In this document: in pieces, positions 33,242 to 41,029 of the stretch
Numbering within the stretch: position 1 is the stretch's first letter
Layout: every line of letters begins with the position of its first letter
Virus record (IMG/VR): IMGVR_UViG_3300034524_000090
Span: 55,805-119,804 of that record
DNA: 64,000 nucleotides
Source of the DNA: a virus
Direction: 5' to 3' (one strand)
Notes under the pieces: model-generated
The model's database searches: none
What the model saw: the letters and a program-made list of their open reading frames with translations, nothing else
Told to the model about the DNA's origin: nothing
Translations under genes and position numbers: made by a program

Positions 33242-33976
33242 TTATATTCTCAAACCAGAATAAAAAGGTGGAAACTCCCTTAGCCATTCTGCGGCCTGTT
33301 TTTCTTCTTCAGTCCAAACATCTTTATTAAATACATCTTCAGTTCCTTCTACTCTTTTAGGGTAAACATAATACCCAAAATCAAAAACATTTCGGGCCAC
33401 CATCCTGACAACATTGCCAGTAATATTTGATTTTATTTCTAAATCTGCGTAACCATCAACATCATCTTCACCGCCTCTAGGATTAATTAATTTATGTGTG
33501 TATACCACACTAAAACGGTTGTTTCTTTCAAGTTTAGTAAGTTTTTCTTTATTCTCTTCTTCCTCTGCTTCTTTTAAAAGCGTTTCCAATTTTTCAAGCC
33601 AATCAGTTAAAAATACTATTATTTTTTCTTGATAATAAGGTTTAACAGTAAACTTATAATAATATTTTCCAGTTAATTCTCGATTACGCCATTCACCCCA
33701 TTCAACATCCTCTTCACAAATTTCTTCAGCTATTTCCCATATATTATCCAAACCAGTCATTTTTCTTAACTCAAAAACTAAAGCCCTATAAACATCAATA
33801 CTATCTAAGCTTGGGCTAATATTAAAAAAGTGATTTTCTAATGTGCCAGCATTAAAAATAAACGGTTGATCTAAGTTTTGTATTATCTTTCTAACACATT
33901 TTATATCGTCCTGAATTTGAAACATGAAATCATAGATAATTTTTTGTTCTCCCAAAAAGACTTCTTTGGCTTTCAT
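33242..33976 (-). CDS. Hypothetical protein, 244 aa
   Basis: Contains a central Glu/Lys-rich helix LLKEAEEEENKEKLTKLE between two mixed alpha/beta parts. The C-terminal part (VARNVFDFGYYVYPKRVEGTED) is beta-rich. No family recognised. GGAGG upstream. Confidence 0.65.
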   Translation of the reverse strand: MKAKEVFLGEQKIIYDFMFQIQDDIKCVRKIIQNLDQPFIFNAGTLENHFFNISPSLDSIDVYRALVFELRKMTGLDNIWEIAEEICEEDVEWGEWRNRELTGKYYYKFTVKPYYQEKIIVFLTDWLEKLETLLKEAEEEENKEKLTKLERNNRFSVVYTHKLINPRGGEDDVDGYADLEIKSNITGNVVRMVARNVFDFGYYVYPKRVEGTEDVFNKDVWTEEEKQAAEWLREFPPFYSGLRI

Positions 33977-34121
33977 CTTTATTAAACCTCCTTTTCTTGT
34001 TATTTATATACTTCTATACCTCCCGTATAAGGAAGAATAGGTCGCCAAGAGTTTACCTCTTTTTCTCCCGACGCCTTTCCCCCGCACGGGTAAGAAAGAT
34101 TTAAGATTAGGTAGAATTAGG

Positions 34122-34418
34122 TTACAAGCCCGTTTTATTCCTCCCTCTATTACAAATGTGTTCAAGGTCGTCAAAGTCTACTCGCCTGCAAATGTTCTTG
34201 AGGTTATCAAAGTCTAGACGCCCAAAAGCGGCTAGCGGTCTGATATACCACCCCGCATATTTCCTTCCTCCTCCTAGTAAGAAAGACAAGACCCTTTTAC
34301 GAGTTATAAAAATTTCATCAGGTAAAAGATAAACCTCCCCATCTTGTTTAAGTATCTCTAGCCCTTCTTCGAGTTTGGCAACTTTTTGAAACTCTTCATT
34401 CTCCCAAAAGTTCTTCAT
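34122..34418 (-). CDS. Hypothetical protein with a 12-residue tandem repeat
   Basis: 98 aa. GRLDFDNLKNICR is followed by RVDFDDLEHICNR, an internal tandem repeat of about 12 residues each with one Cys. N-terminal half acidic. Unknown. Confidence 0.65.
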   Translation of the reverse strand: MKNFWENEEFQKVAKLEEGLEILKQDGEVYLLPDEIFITRKRVLSFLLGGGRKYAGWYIRPLAAFGRLDFDNLKNICRRVDFDDLEHICNRGRNKTGL

Positions 34419-34494
34419 GCAATATCCCTCCTTATTTAATCATGTTTTTGGAAATTTTTGCCAAGATTAAGGCTCTCGGCGGATCGTATAGCGG

Positions 34495-34673
34495 TTATTT
34501 CTGTAAGTAATCAAAATACCTTCCAAACGTTGCAAGAAGATTACCTTCTTTGTCTTTAACTCTAACACATTTTTCGCCATGAGTTGCTAATCCTGTAGAT
34601 GTGAAAAACTCTACAACTTTATTACTTCTAATGCGTTTTTTGATAGATATTCTTTATGTTGGTTTATAGCCAT
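34495..34673 (-). pseudogene. Small gene interrupted by a -1 frameshift at a run of six A's
   Basis: ATG at 34673 follows AAGGAGG. The zero frame stops after 20 codons at 34611. The slippery heptamer A AAA AAC (minus strand, T run 34636-34641 on plus) lies in phase, and a -1 shift there continues for a coding-quality tail (VVEFFTSTGLATHGEKCVRV... ending FGRYFDYLQK) to TAA at 34495, about 59 aa in total. It is either a programmed -1 frameshift gene, a mutated pseudogene or a homopolymer sequencing error. Confidence 0.6.
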
Positions 34674-34693
34674 AATTATTACCTCCTTTTTTT

Positions 34694-35023
34694 CTATTCT
34701 TCTTCTATACCTGTTAACTCCCTAGCAACTTTTTCGGCCATATACCAAACTAAAAGGTTTTCATGTTGAGTACAATTACCAACATCGGCTCCATTAAAAG
34801 TGGCTATAAACTCATATACATTTTTATATCCATATTCTTCCGCTTCATCAATCAGACTTTCCCAAATTTCATCCTTAAATTTTTCGTATAGTTTAGTGGT
34901 ATCACTGTAATAGGTTAAACCAGGAAAGCCTCCCTGTACCCCATATTCGGCTAAATCTCTAAGTGTTTGTTTATCAAAATTGGCCTTCATCCAATCCCGA
35001 AAAGTTTTGGCCCGAATAATCAT
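34694..35023 (-). CDS. Hypothetical protein, 109 aa
   Basis: Helical, begins MIIRAKTFRDWMKANFDKQTL and includes FKDEIWESLIDEAEEYGYKNVYEFIATFNGADVGN. It may belong to phage proteins with a helical cap, but no family is assigned. Overlaps the upstream gene by 4 nt (ATGA). Confidence 0.65.
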   Translation of the reverse strand: MIIRAKTFRDWMKANFDKQTLRDLAEYGVQGGFPGLTYYSDTTKLYEKFKDEIWESLIDEAEEYGYKNVYEFIATFNGADVGNCTQHENLLVWYMAEKVARELTGIEEE

Positions 35024-35355
35024 TTTAAACCCCTCCTTAATAAAATATCTTCGATTTCCTCTACAGACTCAAAACCGCTTTCCCAATTATTTTCGTCTAT
35101 TATATCTTCTATCATTATTTGATACCCCCAAATACCATTCTGAAAATCATAAAAAACCATAGCGGCTTCTTTTTCATTAAGCGTTATAATATCAACAACA
35201 AAGCGTTCAGGAAAAATATCTACTATATTACGGTCAGTATTACAAACATTGCACCAAGCATTTCGGCCAACAAATGGTAAATCACTTCCAGACCATCTAG
35301 GTTGATCATGCCACACAATCTCATGTCCACAATCAAGAGTAATATTAATTTTCAT
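35020..35355 (-). CDS. Zinc-binding hypothetical protein, paralog of the 30.8-31.2 kb gene
   Basis: 111 aa with LDCGHEIVWHDQPRWSGSDLPF and RNAWCNVCNTD; the module is shared with 30791-31186. Acidic C-terminal half. The shared His/Cys pattern argues for zinc binding. Confidence 0.7.
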   Translation of the reverse strand: MKINITLDCGHEIVWHDQPRWSGSDLPFVGRNAWCNVCNTDRNIVDIFPERFVVDIITLNEKEAAMVFYDFQNGIWGYQIMIEDIIDENNWESGFESVEEIEDILLRRGLK

Positions 35356-35443
35356 CGTTAAAACCTCCCTTTATTTTGTTTTGATAAATATAAAACCTTC
35401 CTCTTTTATTTGTGTTAAACAAAGTTATAATGTCACCATCTTT

Positions 35444-35773
35444 CTAGTCTATCTTTTTTGATTGTTGTTTTAATTTTATCTCCCAATTCCTTAAATATTC
35501 AGGATCAAGTTGCCAGTTGTCTAATTTTTCAAAGAAAGATTTCTGTCCCTCTTGCGTAGACAAGTCTACTGTTCCAAAACTAGTAGAATACTCCAGGTTT
35601 TCAACTGCATGTTTTATTGTTATACCTTGTGCAACTTTCCATAATAAAGGTTCTATATCACTCTTATATATGGCTGATATAATCCCTCTCAGCCATTCTA
35701 TATCATCATAATCGGTTGTAATAAGCACTTGACCTTTATTTTGAGGGTATTTAATAAGAACAGCATAACTCAT
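35444..35773 (-). CDS. Hypothetical protein, 109 aa
   Basis: ATG at 35773 chosen for AAGGAGG upstream. Begins MSYAVLIKYPQNKGQVLITT, a beta-alpha protein with many Trp and Ile residues. Unknown. Confidence 0.62.
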   Translation of the reverse strand: MSYAVLIKYPQNKGQVLITTDYDDIEWLRGIISAIYKSDIEPLLWKVAQGITIKHAVENLEYSTSFGTVDLSTQEGQKSFFEKLDNWQLDPEYLRNWEIKLKQQSKKID

Positions 35774-35825
35774 AACTAATACCTCCTTTTTGTAGGTTAT
35801 TCCTAAAATTTTCCACCGCCAAAAA

Positions 35826-36098
35826 CTATTCTTCATGTAAATATTTAAATAATATTTTCCCAGGCTCTTCTCTTAATCTCTCTAAATAAGAAATAAACTC
35901 TCTAAAAGGTAATAATTCGTCTTTGTCTAATTCATTTCCATATTTATCTAAGACTTGATAAGGTAGATTTAATTTATATAAAGCACACATAACTCTCTTA
36001 ATATCTTCTTCTCCTACTGCAATAGTTTTATATTGATCATACTTAAGCCGTCCTTCTGTAAAATGTAAAGTAGAAGGAAAAACGACAGTGTAAATCAT
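35826..36098 (-). CDS. Hypothetical protein, 90 aa
   Basis: Begins MIYTVVFPSTLHFTEGRLKY; contains IKRVMCALYKLNLPYQVLDK, a beta-alpha-beta pattern. Unknown. Confidence 0.62.
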   Translation of the reverse strand: MIYTVVFPSTLHFTEGRLKYDQYKTIAVGEEDIKRVMCALYKLNLPYQVLDKYGNELDKDELLPFREFISYLERLREEPGKILFKYLHEE

Positions 36099-36172
36099 AT
36101 TAATTACCTCCTTTTTAATTATATTATACCTATGTCTTTAAGCACAATTTTCGCCGCTGTCTTTTCTTCACA

Positions 36173-36322
36173 CTAATTACAAGAACAATATTGAGAAGAA
36201 GCCAGATCCTTTAAAAACCTAATAATATCTTCATCAGAAGCCCCAATAAGATTTCTTGCTGTTTCACGGATAGAATTATTATGTCCTTTTTGAGCTAATT
36301 CCTTAATAAATTGACGATGCAT
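36173..36322 (-). CDS. 49-aa hypothetical protein
   Basis: ATG directly abuts the TAA of the upstream gene, whose end contains AAGGAGG. Begins MHRQFIKELAQKGHNNSIRE, helical, ends SSQYCSCN. Unknown. Confidence 0.62.
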   Translation of the reverse strand: MHRQFIKELAQKGHNNSIRETARNLIGASDEDIIRFLKDLASSQYCSCN

Positions 36323-36475
36323 TTAACCAACCTCCTTTTTTTCACACATATCACAAATTCCTTCAGGTTCCCAATCAAGATAATCATACTCAATTATTTG
36401 GGCTAATTTTTCTAAACACTCATCACATACCCATTGGTAATGAGGATATAAGGCCATACTCATAATTTTATTCAT
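36323..36475 (-). CDS. 50-aa zinc-binding microprotein
   Basis: VCDECLEKLAQI and ICDMCEKKEVG provide a CxxC pair at each end. AAAGGAGG upstream. Likely a zinc ribbon. Confidence 0.65.
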   Translation of the reverse strand: MNKIMSMALYPHYQWVCDECLEKLAQIIEYDYLDWEPEGICDMCEKKEVG

Positions 36476-36489
36476 GTTTCATACCTCCT

Positions 36490-36573
36490 TTACCTTTTTG
36501 TCAAGAAAGACACAAAGAAATAATTTACACTAAGAAGCAATAATGCGGCAAATATAGCAAATATAATTTCCAT
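36490..36573 (-). CDS. 27-aa single-helix membrane peptide
   Basis: Begins MEIIFAIFAALLLLSVNYFF and ends with a basic TKR: one transmembrane helix with cytoplasmic charge. AAAAGGTG upstream. Similar in scale to the peptide at 16503. Confidence 0.5.
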   Translation of the reverse strand: MEIIFAIFAALLLLSVNYFFVSFLTKR

Positions 36574-36631
36574 TATTCACCTTTTCCTTTTTTTAAGTTG
36601 TTTTACTTAATTATCTATAATTATTACCTTC

Positions 36632-36952
36632 TTATAATCCACTTTTAATTTCACAGTTCTTATCCTTTTCCGCTTCCTCTAATATTTTCTCTAGTTCTTT
36701 TTCAGTAATTATAATTGGCCCCGCTAAACATTCATCATTTTCCTCATCATATTCAGGACAATTAATACAGTCCTGGAAACGTCCATATATAGGACAATAA
36801 TCAAAATCAGCAGAAGTAGCATAGGTTACTTCCCAACCTTGATTAGTTCTTAAATATGTCTCATAAAAAATATAATCACCACCATTTCTTTCCTGCCCTA
36901 ATTTTTCAGGGTAACGAATAATTGTAATATATTTTTCAGTAGAATTAATCAT
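36632..36952 (-). CDS. Hypothetical Cys-containing protein, 106 aa
   Basis: ATG at 36952 selected for GGAGG upstream. The central segment DYCPIYGRFQDCINCPEYDEENDECLAGP holds four or five Cys, probably a metal site. Acidic C-terminus. Confidence 0.65.
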   Translation of the reverse strand: MINSTEKYITIIRYPEKLGQERNGGDYIFYETYLRTNQGWEVTYATSADFDYCPIYGRFQDCINCPEYDEENDECLAGPIIITEKELEKILEEAEKDKNCEIKSGL

Positions 36953-37006
36953 TGTAAATACCTCCATTAATTTTAATTATGAATATCTATATGATCTACT
37001 AGTTAT

Positions 37007-37243
37007 TTAATCTTCTTCTCCATAAGCACTCGGAATTTTACAACCACCTTCACAATATAAATCCTCATCCTCCCAATTAATTTCATATTCCAATTTTAAC
37101 AGATTTTCTTCGTCATTAGCACAAATAGAACAAAGAATTTCGCCCTCTGGAGTAATATAATAGACAGGATACCCTCCAGGCCAAACATGAGAGGGCAATT
37201 TACCACCATATTCTTCTAAAAATCTTTTTGTTACTTTTGCCAT
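37007..37243 (-). CDS. Hypothetical protein with split Cys pairs
   Basis: 78 aa. VYYITPEGEILCSICANDEEN followed later by DLYCEGGCKIPS; this pattern, with HVWPGGYPVYY before it, is typical of small phage-encoded proteins of unknown function. AAAGGAGG upstream. Confidence 0.68.
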   Translation of the reverse strand: MAKVTKRFLEEYGGKLPSHVWPGGYPVYYITPEGEILCSICANDEENLLKLEYEINWEDEDLYCEGGCKIPSAYGEED

Positions 37244-37271
37244 TGTAACTTCCTCCTTTATTAATTTTTAT

Positions 37272-37294
37272 AAACTAAATCTGATAGATATTCT
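37272..37294 (-). promoter_or_regulatory. CTATCGGTTTGGG motif, variant copy
   Basis: Minus strand AGAATATCTATCAGATTTAG, about 25 nt before the ribosome binding site of the 37007-37243 gene. Confidence 0.6.
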
Positions 37295-37543
37295 TTAACC
37301 TAAATATTCTTCAGGAGTGTAAAATCCTTTTGAAGCCTGGATATATTGTTCTCTCGTAATTTTACTACATTCTTTTAGATAGTCTCTATCTAATGCCCCA
37401 TGTTGCCCAATTGGACAATAAGCAGTAATATATTTTCCTGTATAATCCCAAGGTTCATCTATAGCTACAAAGACTGAATCAGGGCTAAGGGGTTTATCCT
37501 TATCCGCATCTTTATCTGAGTAATAACCGATAATATTATTCAT
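37295..37543 (-). CDS. Hypothetical protein, 82 aa
   Basis: Begins MNNIIGYYSDKDADKDKPLS; Asp/Tyr-rich, ends QASKGFYTPEEYLG. Related in style to short phage proteins; unknown. Confidence 0.62.
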   Translation of the reverse strand: MNNIIGYYSDKDADKDKPLSPDSVFVAIDEPWDYTGKYITAYCPIGQHGALDRDYLKECSKITREQYIQASKGFYTPEEYLG

Positions 37544-37568
37544 AATATCTCCTCCCTTTGGTTATTTA

Positions 37569-37592
37569 AAACCCAATCCGATAGATATTATA
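37569..37592 (-). promoter_or_regulatory. CTATCGGTTTGGG motif with TATAAT directly upstream
   Basis: Minus strand TATAATATCTATCGGATTGG followed by G; no -35 box 17 nt upstream. It precedes the 37295-37543 gene. Confidence 0.7.
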
Positions 37593-37625
37593 GCAGAAAG
37601 TGAAGAGATATATCACTTCCGTTTT

Positions 37626-38027
37626 CTAGAACCATGACGCAAATACAGGCCCAGGCTGGCCTTTTCTTACTTCTTCTACTAATTTCCTAGCATAGTTATA
37701 ATCAGCCATATAACCTCTATGGTTTTTTCTTCTTAAAATAGCATCTTTTATTACATCTTTATTAATTTTAAGCAAAGTATCCTGTAATTCCCCTTTTCTA
37801 AAACCCGCCATATGCATATACCATTCGCAGAAAAATGGCGTATTTGTTTTATAAGCTATTATTGCATTAACTGCTGATTTAGGGGTAAAATAACCAAGAG
37901 ATTCACAAATTAAATGGCTAACAATTCTCGGCCAACGATTTAAAATAAACTCCTGCATTTTTTCCTGTCTTAAAAACTCCCAACCCTCTTTTCCATATTG
38001 TTCAAATATATTTTGTAAGTTGATCAT
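37626..38027 (-). CDS. Hypothetical protein, 133 aa
   Basis: Helical and basic: FLRQEKMQEFILNRWPRIVSH, DAILRRKNHRGYMADYNYARKLVEEVRKG. Unknown; GGAGG upstream with a motif copy before it. Confidence 0.65.
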   Translation of the reverse strand: MINLQNIFEQYGKEGWEFLRQEKMQEFILNRWPRIVSHLICESLGYFTPKSAVNAIIAYKTNTPFFCEWYMHMAGFRKGELQDTLLKINKDVIKDAILRRKNHRGYMADYNYARKLVEEVRKGQPGPVFASWF

Positions 38028-38053
38028 ATAAATCCTCCTCTTTTAGTTATTTA

Positions 38054-38079
38054 AAACCCAAACTGATAAATATTATACT
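38054..38079 (-). promoter_or_regulatory. CTATCGGTTTGGG motif with TATAAT upstream
   Basis: Minus strand TATAATATTTATCAGTTTGG followed by G, before the 37626-38027 gene. Confidence 0.68.
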
Positions 38080-38216
38080 ATAGAAAAGGAAGGGGTATTA
38101 GCTCTTCCTTTTTCTCGACAAAACTGTTTCTTTAAGAGTGCCCGTTTATTGGGCCTGATAAAATGATAAGATTTACGTGTCCAAAAATTTTGGGGCAAAG
38201 ACATTTTCTTTTTCAT
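38073..38216 (-). CDS. 47-aa very basic protein
   Basis: ATG at 38216 chosen for GGAGG upstream. Begins MKKKMSLPQNFWTRKSYHFI, continues with RPNKRALLKKQF; likely binds nucleic acid. Its end overlaps the motif copy at 38054-38079. Confidence 0.55.
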   Translation of the reverse strand: MKKKMSLPQNFWTRKSYHFIRPNKRALLKKQFCREKGRANTPSFSIV

Positions 38217-38241
38217 GTGTACACTCCTCCTGTCTAAAACA

Positions 38242-38685
38242 CTAAAGAGTTTCTTTTGCAATTTCTAAAATCACATCATCAATATAAATAGCCTGCCCTG
38301 TACAAGTCCTTCCCCACCAAATACCATATTCATTTTTTAATATCGGTTCGCCTTTTTCCTCTAATTTTTCGGCTAACCAATTCGATACCACCCACCATTC
38401 ATATATTTCTTGGGGTTCATCTCGCAGTGTATCTATCGTTAAAGATAATTCGTCAATTTGTTCTTCTATTTCTGCGGCCTTATTATCATCATCTTCTTTG
38501 TCAAGTAAATCATATAATTTCTCTTTTGCTTTTTCTAATTCCTCAATTTGTCTTTCGTCATATAAATTGATAATATCATCGTAACTAAATATATTCTTAT
38601 TTAACAAATCGTCTACTAATGTAGTTTGGCAAACATATACGTGATTTTCATCAATTTTTTTAGCTTTTTCCATAATATCCCTCAT
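38242..38685 (-). CDS. Hypothetical coiled-coil protein, 147 aa
   Basis: A long Glu/Lys-rich helix (ERQIEELEKAKEKLYDLLDKE...AAEIEEQIDELSLTID) lies between a short N-terminal domain and a C-terminal segment with WWVVSNWLAEKLEE. Resembles phage proteins with this layout but no function known. Confidence 0.68.
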   Translation of the reverse strand: MRDIMEKAKKIDENHVYVCQTTLVDDLLNKNIFSYDDIINLYDERQIEELEKAKEKLYDLLDKEDDDNKAAEIEEQIDELSLTIDTLRDEPQEIYEWWVVSNWLAEKLEEKGEPILKNEYGIWWGRTCTGQAIYIDDVILEIAKETL

Positions 38686-38867
38686 TTTCTATTCCTCCTT
38701 AATTTAAATTCGTTTCTTTTAAATATAGGCAAACTATCTGTCCCACCTGCTATTGCGATATAATAATATTCTCCATCATAATCCTTAATAATTCCCCATT
38801 CCCCATAATAAATTGATTTCTTATCTGTAATATAAACCTTTTCCCCAATTAATTTACTTGTTTTCAT
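38682..38867 (-). CDS. Small SH3-like hypothetical protein
   Basis: 61 aa. IGEKVYITDKKSIYYGEWGIIKDYDGEYYYIAI reads as a small beta barrel, as in KOW/SH3-type folds; basic C-terminus. Overlaps the downstream gene by 4 nt. Confidence 0.6.
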   Translation of the reverse strand: MKTSKLIGEKVYITDKKSIYYGEWGIIKDYDGEYYYIAIAGGTDSLPIFKRNEFKLRRNRK

Positions 38868-38901
38868 ATATAATACCTTTAATTCTTTTCTTCCTGGCTT
38901 A

Positions 38902-39123
38902 TTAACTCCCTTTTCCTAATATTTTACCAGCATTTCGACCAAAATAAAGTTCTAATTTAGCTTTATTCAGATACCTAATAATAAAATCGTTACCAGATTT
39001 TTTTAAGTTCAATACTTCTACCCAATAACTATCTTCTCTCATTTGACGCAAAAACGCCTGTAAGTGAGGAAACATATTATTAATATTATTACAGATTGTA
39101 GTAGCTTCTTTTTCGGTTAGCAT
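38902..39123 (-). CDS. Hypothetical protein, paralog of the C-terminal domain of the 39961-40428 product
   Basis: 73 aa, beginning MLTEKEATTICNNINNMFPHL. The pattern MLTEK.A..IC..IN..FPHL recurs in the larger 39961-40428 protein, indicating duplication. Overlaps the upstream gene by 35 nt. Confidence 0.68.
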   Translation of the reverse strand: MLTEKEATTICNNINNMFPHLQAFLRQMREDSYWVEVLNLKKSGNDFIIRYLNKAKLELYFGRNAGKILGKGS

Positions 39124-39571
39124 TTTTTATCTCTTCCTCATTTGTAATATATTTAATACACTCACTAACAATTTTATAACTTTTTATTCCACCTATCACC
39201 CAAAACTCAATTAGATTATGTTGAGCATCAGTTAAAACAAATCCATGTATTATATATTTATTTTTTCTGTGATGATAAAAACAATACAAGATAGCCTCTT
39301 TATCTTGAACATAATTTTTAATTTTTGCTTTTATTTTTTGTGGCAGTCGAAAATATTCCACAAAAGGTCTTAAATCATATTCAGTCAAATACCCATAAGG
39401 AACTTGTTGTCCAACAGGATTTTTTAATAAATTCATAGGTCTTATATAACTACTATATTGAGTATTACTGATAACATTACCAATCGAAATCACATTTGTT
39501 TGACGGTCAAAGGTTTTATGACCAGTATTTATGAACATTTTATTAGGATTTATCCATTCTTTTGTTTTCAT
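39089..39571 (-). CDS. Hypothetical protein, 160 aa
   Basis: Begins MKTKEWINPNKMFINTGHKT; central PYGYLTEYDLRPFVEYFRLPQ; C-terminal basic patch NANRKRSYYNL. No family recognised. Confidence 0.62.
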   Translation of the reverse strand: MKTKEWINPNKMFINTGHKTFDRQTNVISIGNVISNTQYSSYIRPMNLLKNPVGQQVPYGYLTEYDLRPFVEYFRLPQKIKAKIKNYVQDKEAILYCFYHHRKNKYIIHGFVLTDAQHNLIEFWVIGGIKSYKIVSECIKYITNEEEIKNANRKRSYYNL

Positions 39572-39600
39572 TAATCTATTAAACCTCCCTTATTTTAATT

Positions 39601-39624
39601 AAACCCAAACCGATAGATTAAATA
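39601..39624 (-). promoter_or_regulatory. CTATCGGTTTGGG motif
   Basis: Minus strand TTTAATCTATCGGTTTGGG, overlapping the stop codon of the 39618-39932 gene and preceding the 39089-39571 gene. Confidence 0.72.
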
Positions 39625-39932
39625 GGCCCATCAACCTCGCTATTTAAATATAAAGTACATATATCACATTGACCCCCGCATTTCTTAATTTTATATTCAT
39701 ATTTTGGTGGCTTGATAATTTCTGTAATTGGTCGATTTAAAAATTTGGCCTCAGTAGAAAAATCAAACAAACAATCCATTAGCTCATTCAATCTTGTCTC
39801 CATATAGTCATCAACAAATTTTTGATTCTCTTCTTTTAGTATTTCAATATATTTTTCAGCCTTTTCCCTGCCTTTGAAACATCTAATAAACCCCATGCAA
39901 TTATTTTTAAAATAACTGCATACTGCAAACAT
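39618..39932 (-). CDS. Hypothetical protein with C-terminal Cys cluster
   Basis: 104 aa. N-terminal MFAVCSYFKNNCMGFIRCFKG and C-terminal KKCGGQCDICTLYL hold seven Cys. Helical middle part. Possible metal binding. Confidence 0.65.
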   Translation of the reverse strand: MFAVCSYFKNNCMGFIRCFKGREKAEKYIEILKEENQKFVDDYMETRLNELMDCLFDFSTEAKFLNRPITEIIKPPKYEYKIKKCGGQCDICTLYLNSEVDGPI

Positions 39933-39960
39933 ATTTATTACCTCCTTTGAAAATTATATA

Positions 39961-40428
39961 TTATAGACATCCTATTATCATTTTTTCAGCATGTTTGCCA
40001 AAATGATCGAATAAATCTTCGATCTTCCTGATACGGAAATCACAGTTTTCATCTTTATTAAGATTAATAACATCTACTTCATACCTATATCCCATTTCTC
40101 TTATTGTGGCTTCCAAATGCGGGAAAAGTTTATTTATTTGGTTGCAAATATACCGTGCTTGTTTTTCTGTTAACATATCAAACTCCTCCTTGTACCAATC
40201 AGGATATTCTTTTTTCGTCTTGAATTGAACATAATATTTCTTTTTATTATAATAAGGTTTATTAGCACTTATATTGACGTATTTCTGATCGCCTCTTTTT
40301 CTAGCATTTCTTGCCACTATCTTAGCCTCTTCTAAACTATCACAGATAAATACTAATTTATTTATTTTACCTTCAGCTAATCCCCAACCTGACATAAATT
40401 TATCAGTCATAGTAACATAATAAGGCAT
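39961..40428 (-). CDS. Two-domain hypothetical protein
   Basis: 155 aa. The N-terminal domain (LVFICDSLEEAKIVARNARKRGDQKYVNI) is joined to a C-terminal domain (MLTEKQARYICNQINKLFPHL) that also exists as a stand-alone gene at 38902-39123. Fusion or fission within one locus. Confidence 0.68.
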   Translation of the reverse strand: MPYYVTMTDKFMSGWGLAEGKINKLVFICDSLEEAKIVARNARKRGDQKYVNISANKPYYNKKKYYVQFKTKKEYPDWYKEEFDMLTEKQARYICNQINKLFPHLEATIREMGYRYEVDVINLNKDENCDFRIRKIEDLFDHFGKHAEKMIIGCL

Positions 40429-40454
40429 AAAAATACCTCCTTTGATTTTTTATA

Positions 40455-40478
40455 AAAACCCAAACCGATAGAATAAAG
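40455..40478 (-). promoter_or_regulatory. CTATCGGTTTGGG motif
   Basis: Minus strand TTTATTCTATCGGTTTGGG, between the terminator at 40484 and the ribosome binding site of the 39961-40428 gene. Confidence 0.75.
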
Positions 40479-40483
40479 AGGCA

Positions 40484-40508
40484 AACAAAGGGCCATTTTA
40501 CACGGCCC
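40484..40508 (-). terminator. Intrinsic terminator of the 40498-40950 gene
   Basis: GGGCC and GGCCC stem on the minus strand followed by TTTGTTT; the stop codon lies in the loop. Confidence 0.7.
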
Positions 40509-40950
40509 TTAATTCTTCTATTTCTTTTCTAATTAATTCTACCGCTTCAGGGGCCGCAGTTTTTGTTTCAGCGGCCCATTTAATTAACTCGTCTAGACTG
40601 ATTCTCTTTATATCCTGTTCCATACTGCCCTCTGATGGAGCAACATAGAACTTAATAAAATCTTCTCCTCTATTGTCGTACCATGAATTATTTACATACA
40701 CTGCTTCCTGCTTGGTGACCGAAAAAATTCGACCACCAAGAGAAACGTATTTAGTTTCATTATGGTAACGGTAGCCCTCTATTCCACCCGAATTGGGGCC
40801 ACCATACCAATCAGTATCGTCCACAAACGGATCAAATACTACAGGATGATCCAATACTTCTACATCTCTCAATACAGTCCTTGCCTCTAATAGATTAGAG
40901 GCAAAACCTGCTTTAACCAACAAGGTGGCGATCTCTAATCCTTTTAACAT
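40498..40950 (-). CDS. Hypothetical protein, 150 aa
   Basis: Begins MLKGLEIATLLVKAGFASNL, then Asp/Gly/Tyr-rich sheet region (DDTDWYGGPNSGGIEGYRYH) and a helical end (LDELIKWAAETKTAAPEAVELIRKE). Has its own promoter and terminator, so it is monocistronic. No family recognised. Confidence 0.68.
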   Translation of the reverse strand: MLKGLEIATLLVKAGFASNLLEARTVLRDVEVLDHPVVFDPFVDDTDWYGGPNSGGIEGYRYHNETKYVSLGGRIFSVTKQEAVYVNNSWYDNRGEDFIKFYVAPSEGSMEQDIKRISLDELIKWAAETKTAAPEAVELIRKEIEELRAV

Positions 40951-40974
40951 TTAAATCATCCTCCTTTAATTTTT

Positions 40975-41002
40975 ATTATAATATCCTATATTCAGTTGTA
41001 AA
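40975..41002 (-). promoter_or_regulatory. Sigma-A promoter for the 40498-40950 gene
   Basis: TTTACA, 16-nt spacer, TATAAT on the minus strand. Confidence 0.78.
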
Positions 41003-41005
41003 TAA

Positions 41006-41028
41006 TCGCCAGGAAAAAATCCTGGCGA
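41006..41028 (-). terminator. Hairpin terminator after the 41030-41416 gene
   Basis: CGCCAGGA and TCCTGGCG pair on the minus strand, starting right after the stop codon; followed by ATTATTT. Confidence 0.7.
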
Positions 41029-41029
41029 A

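Noticed and set aside
34640-34660. Additional copy of the CTATCGGTTTGGG motif (AGAATATCTATC)
   Set aside because: Only the left half matches, and it lies within the coding part of the frameshifted small gene.
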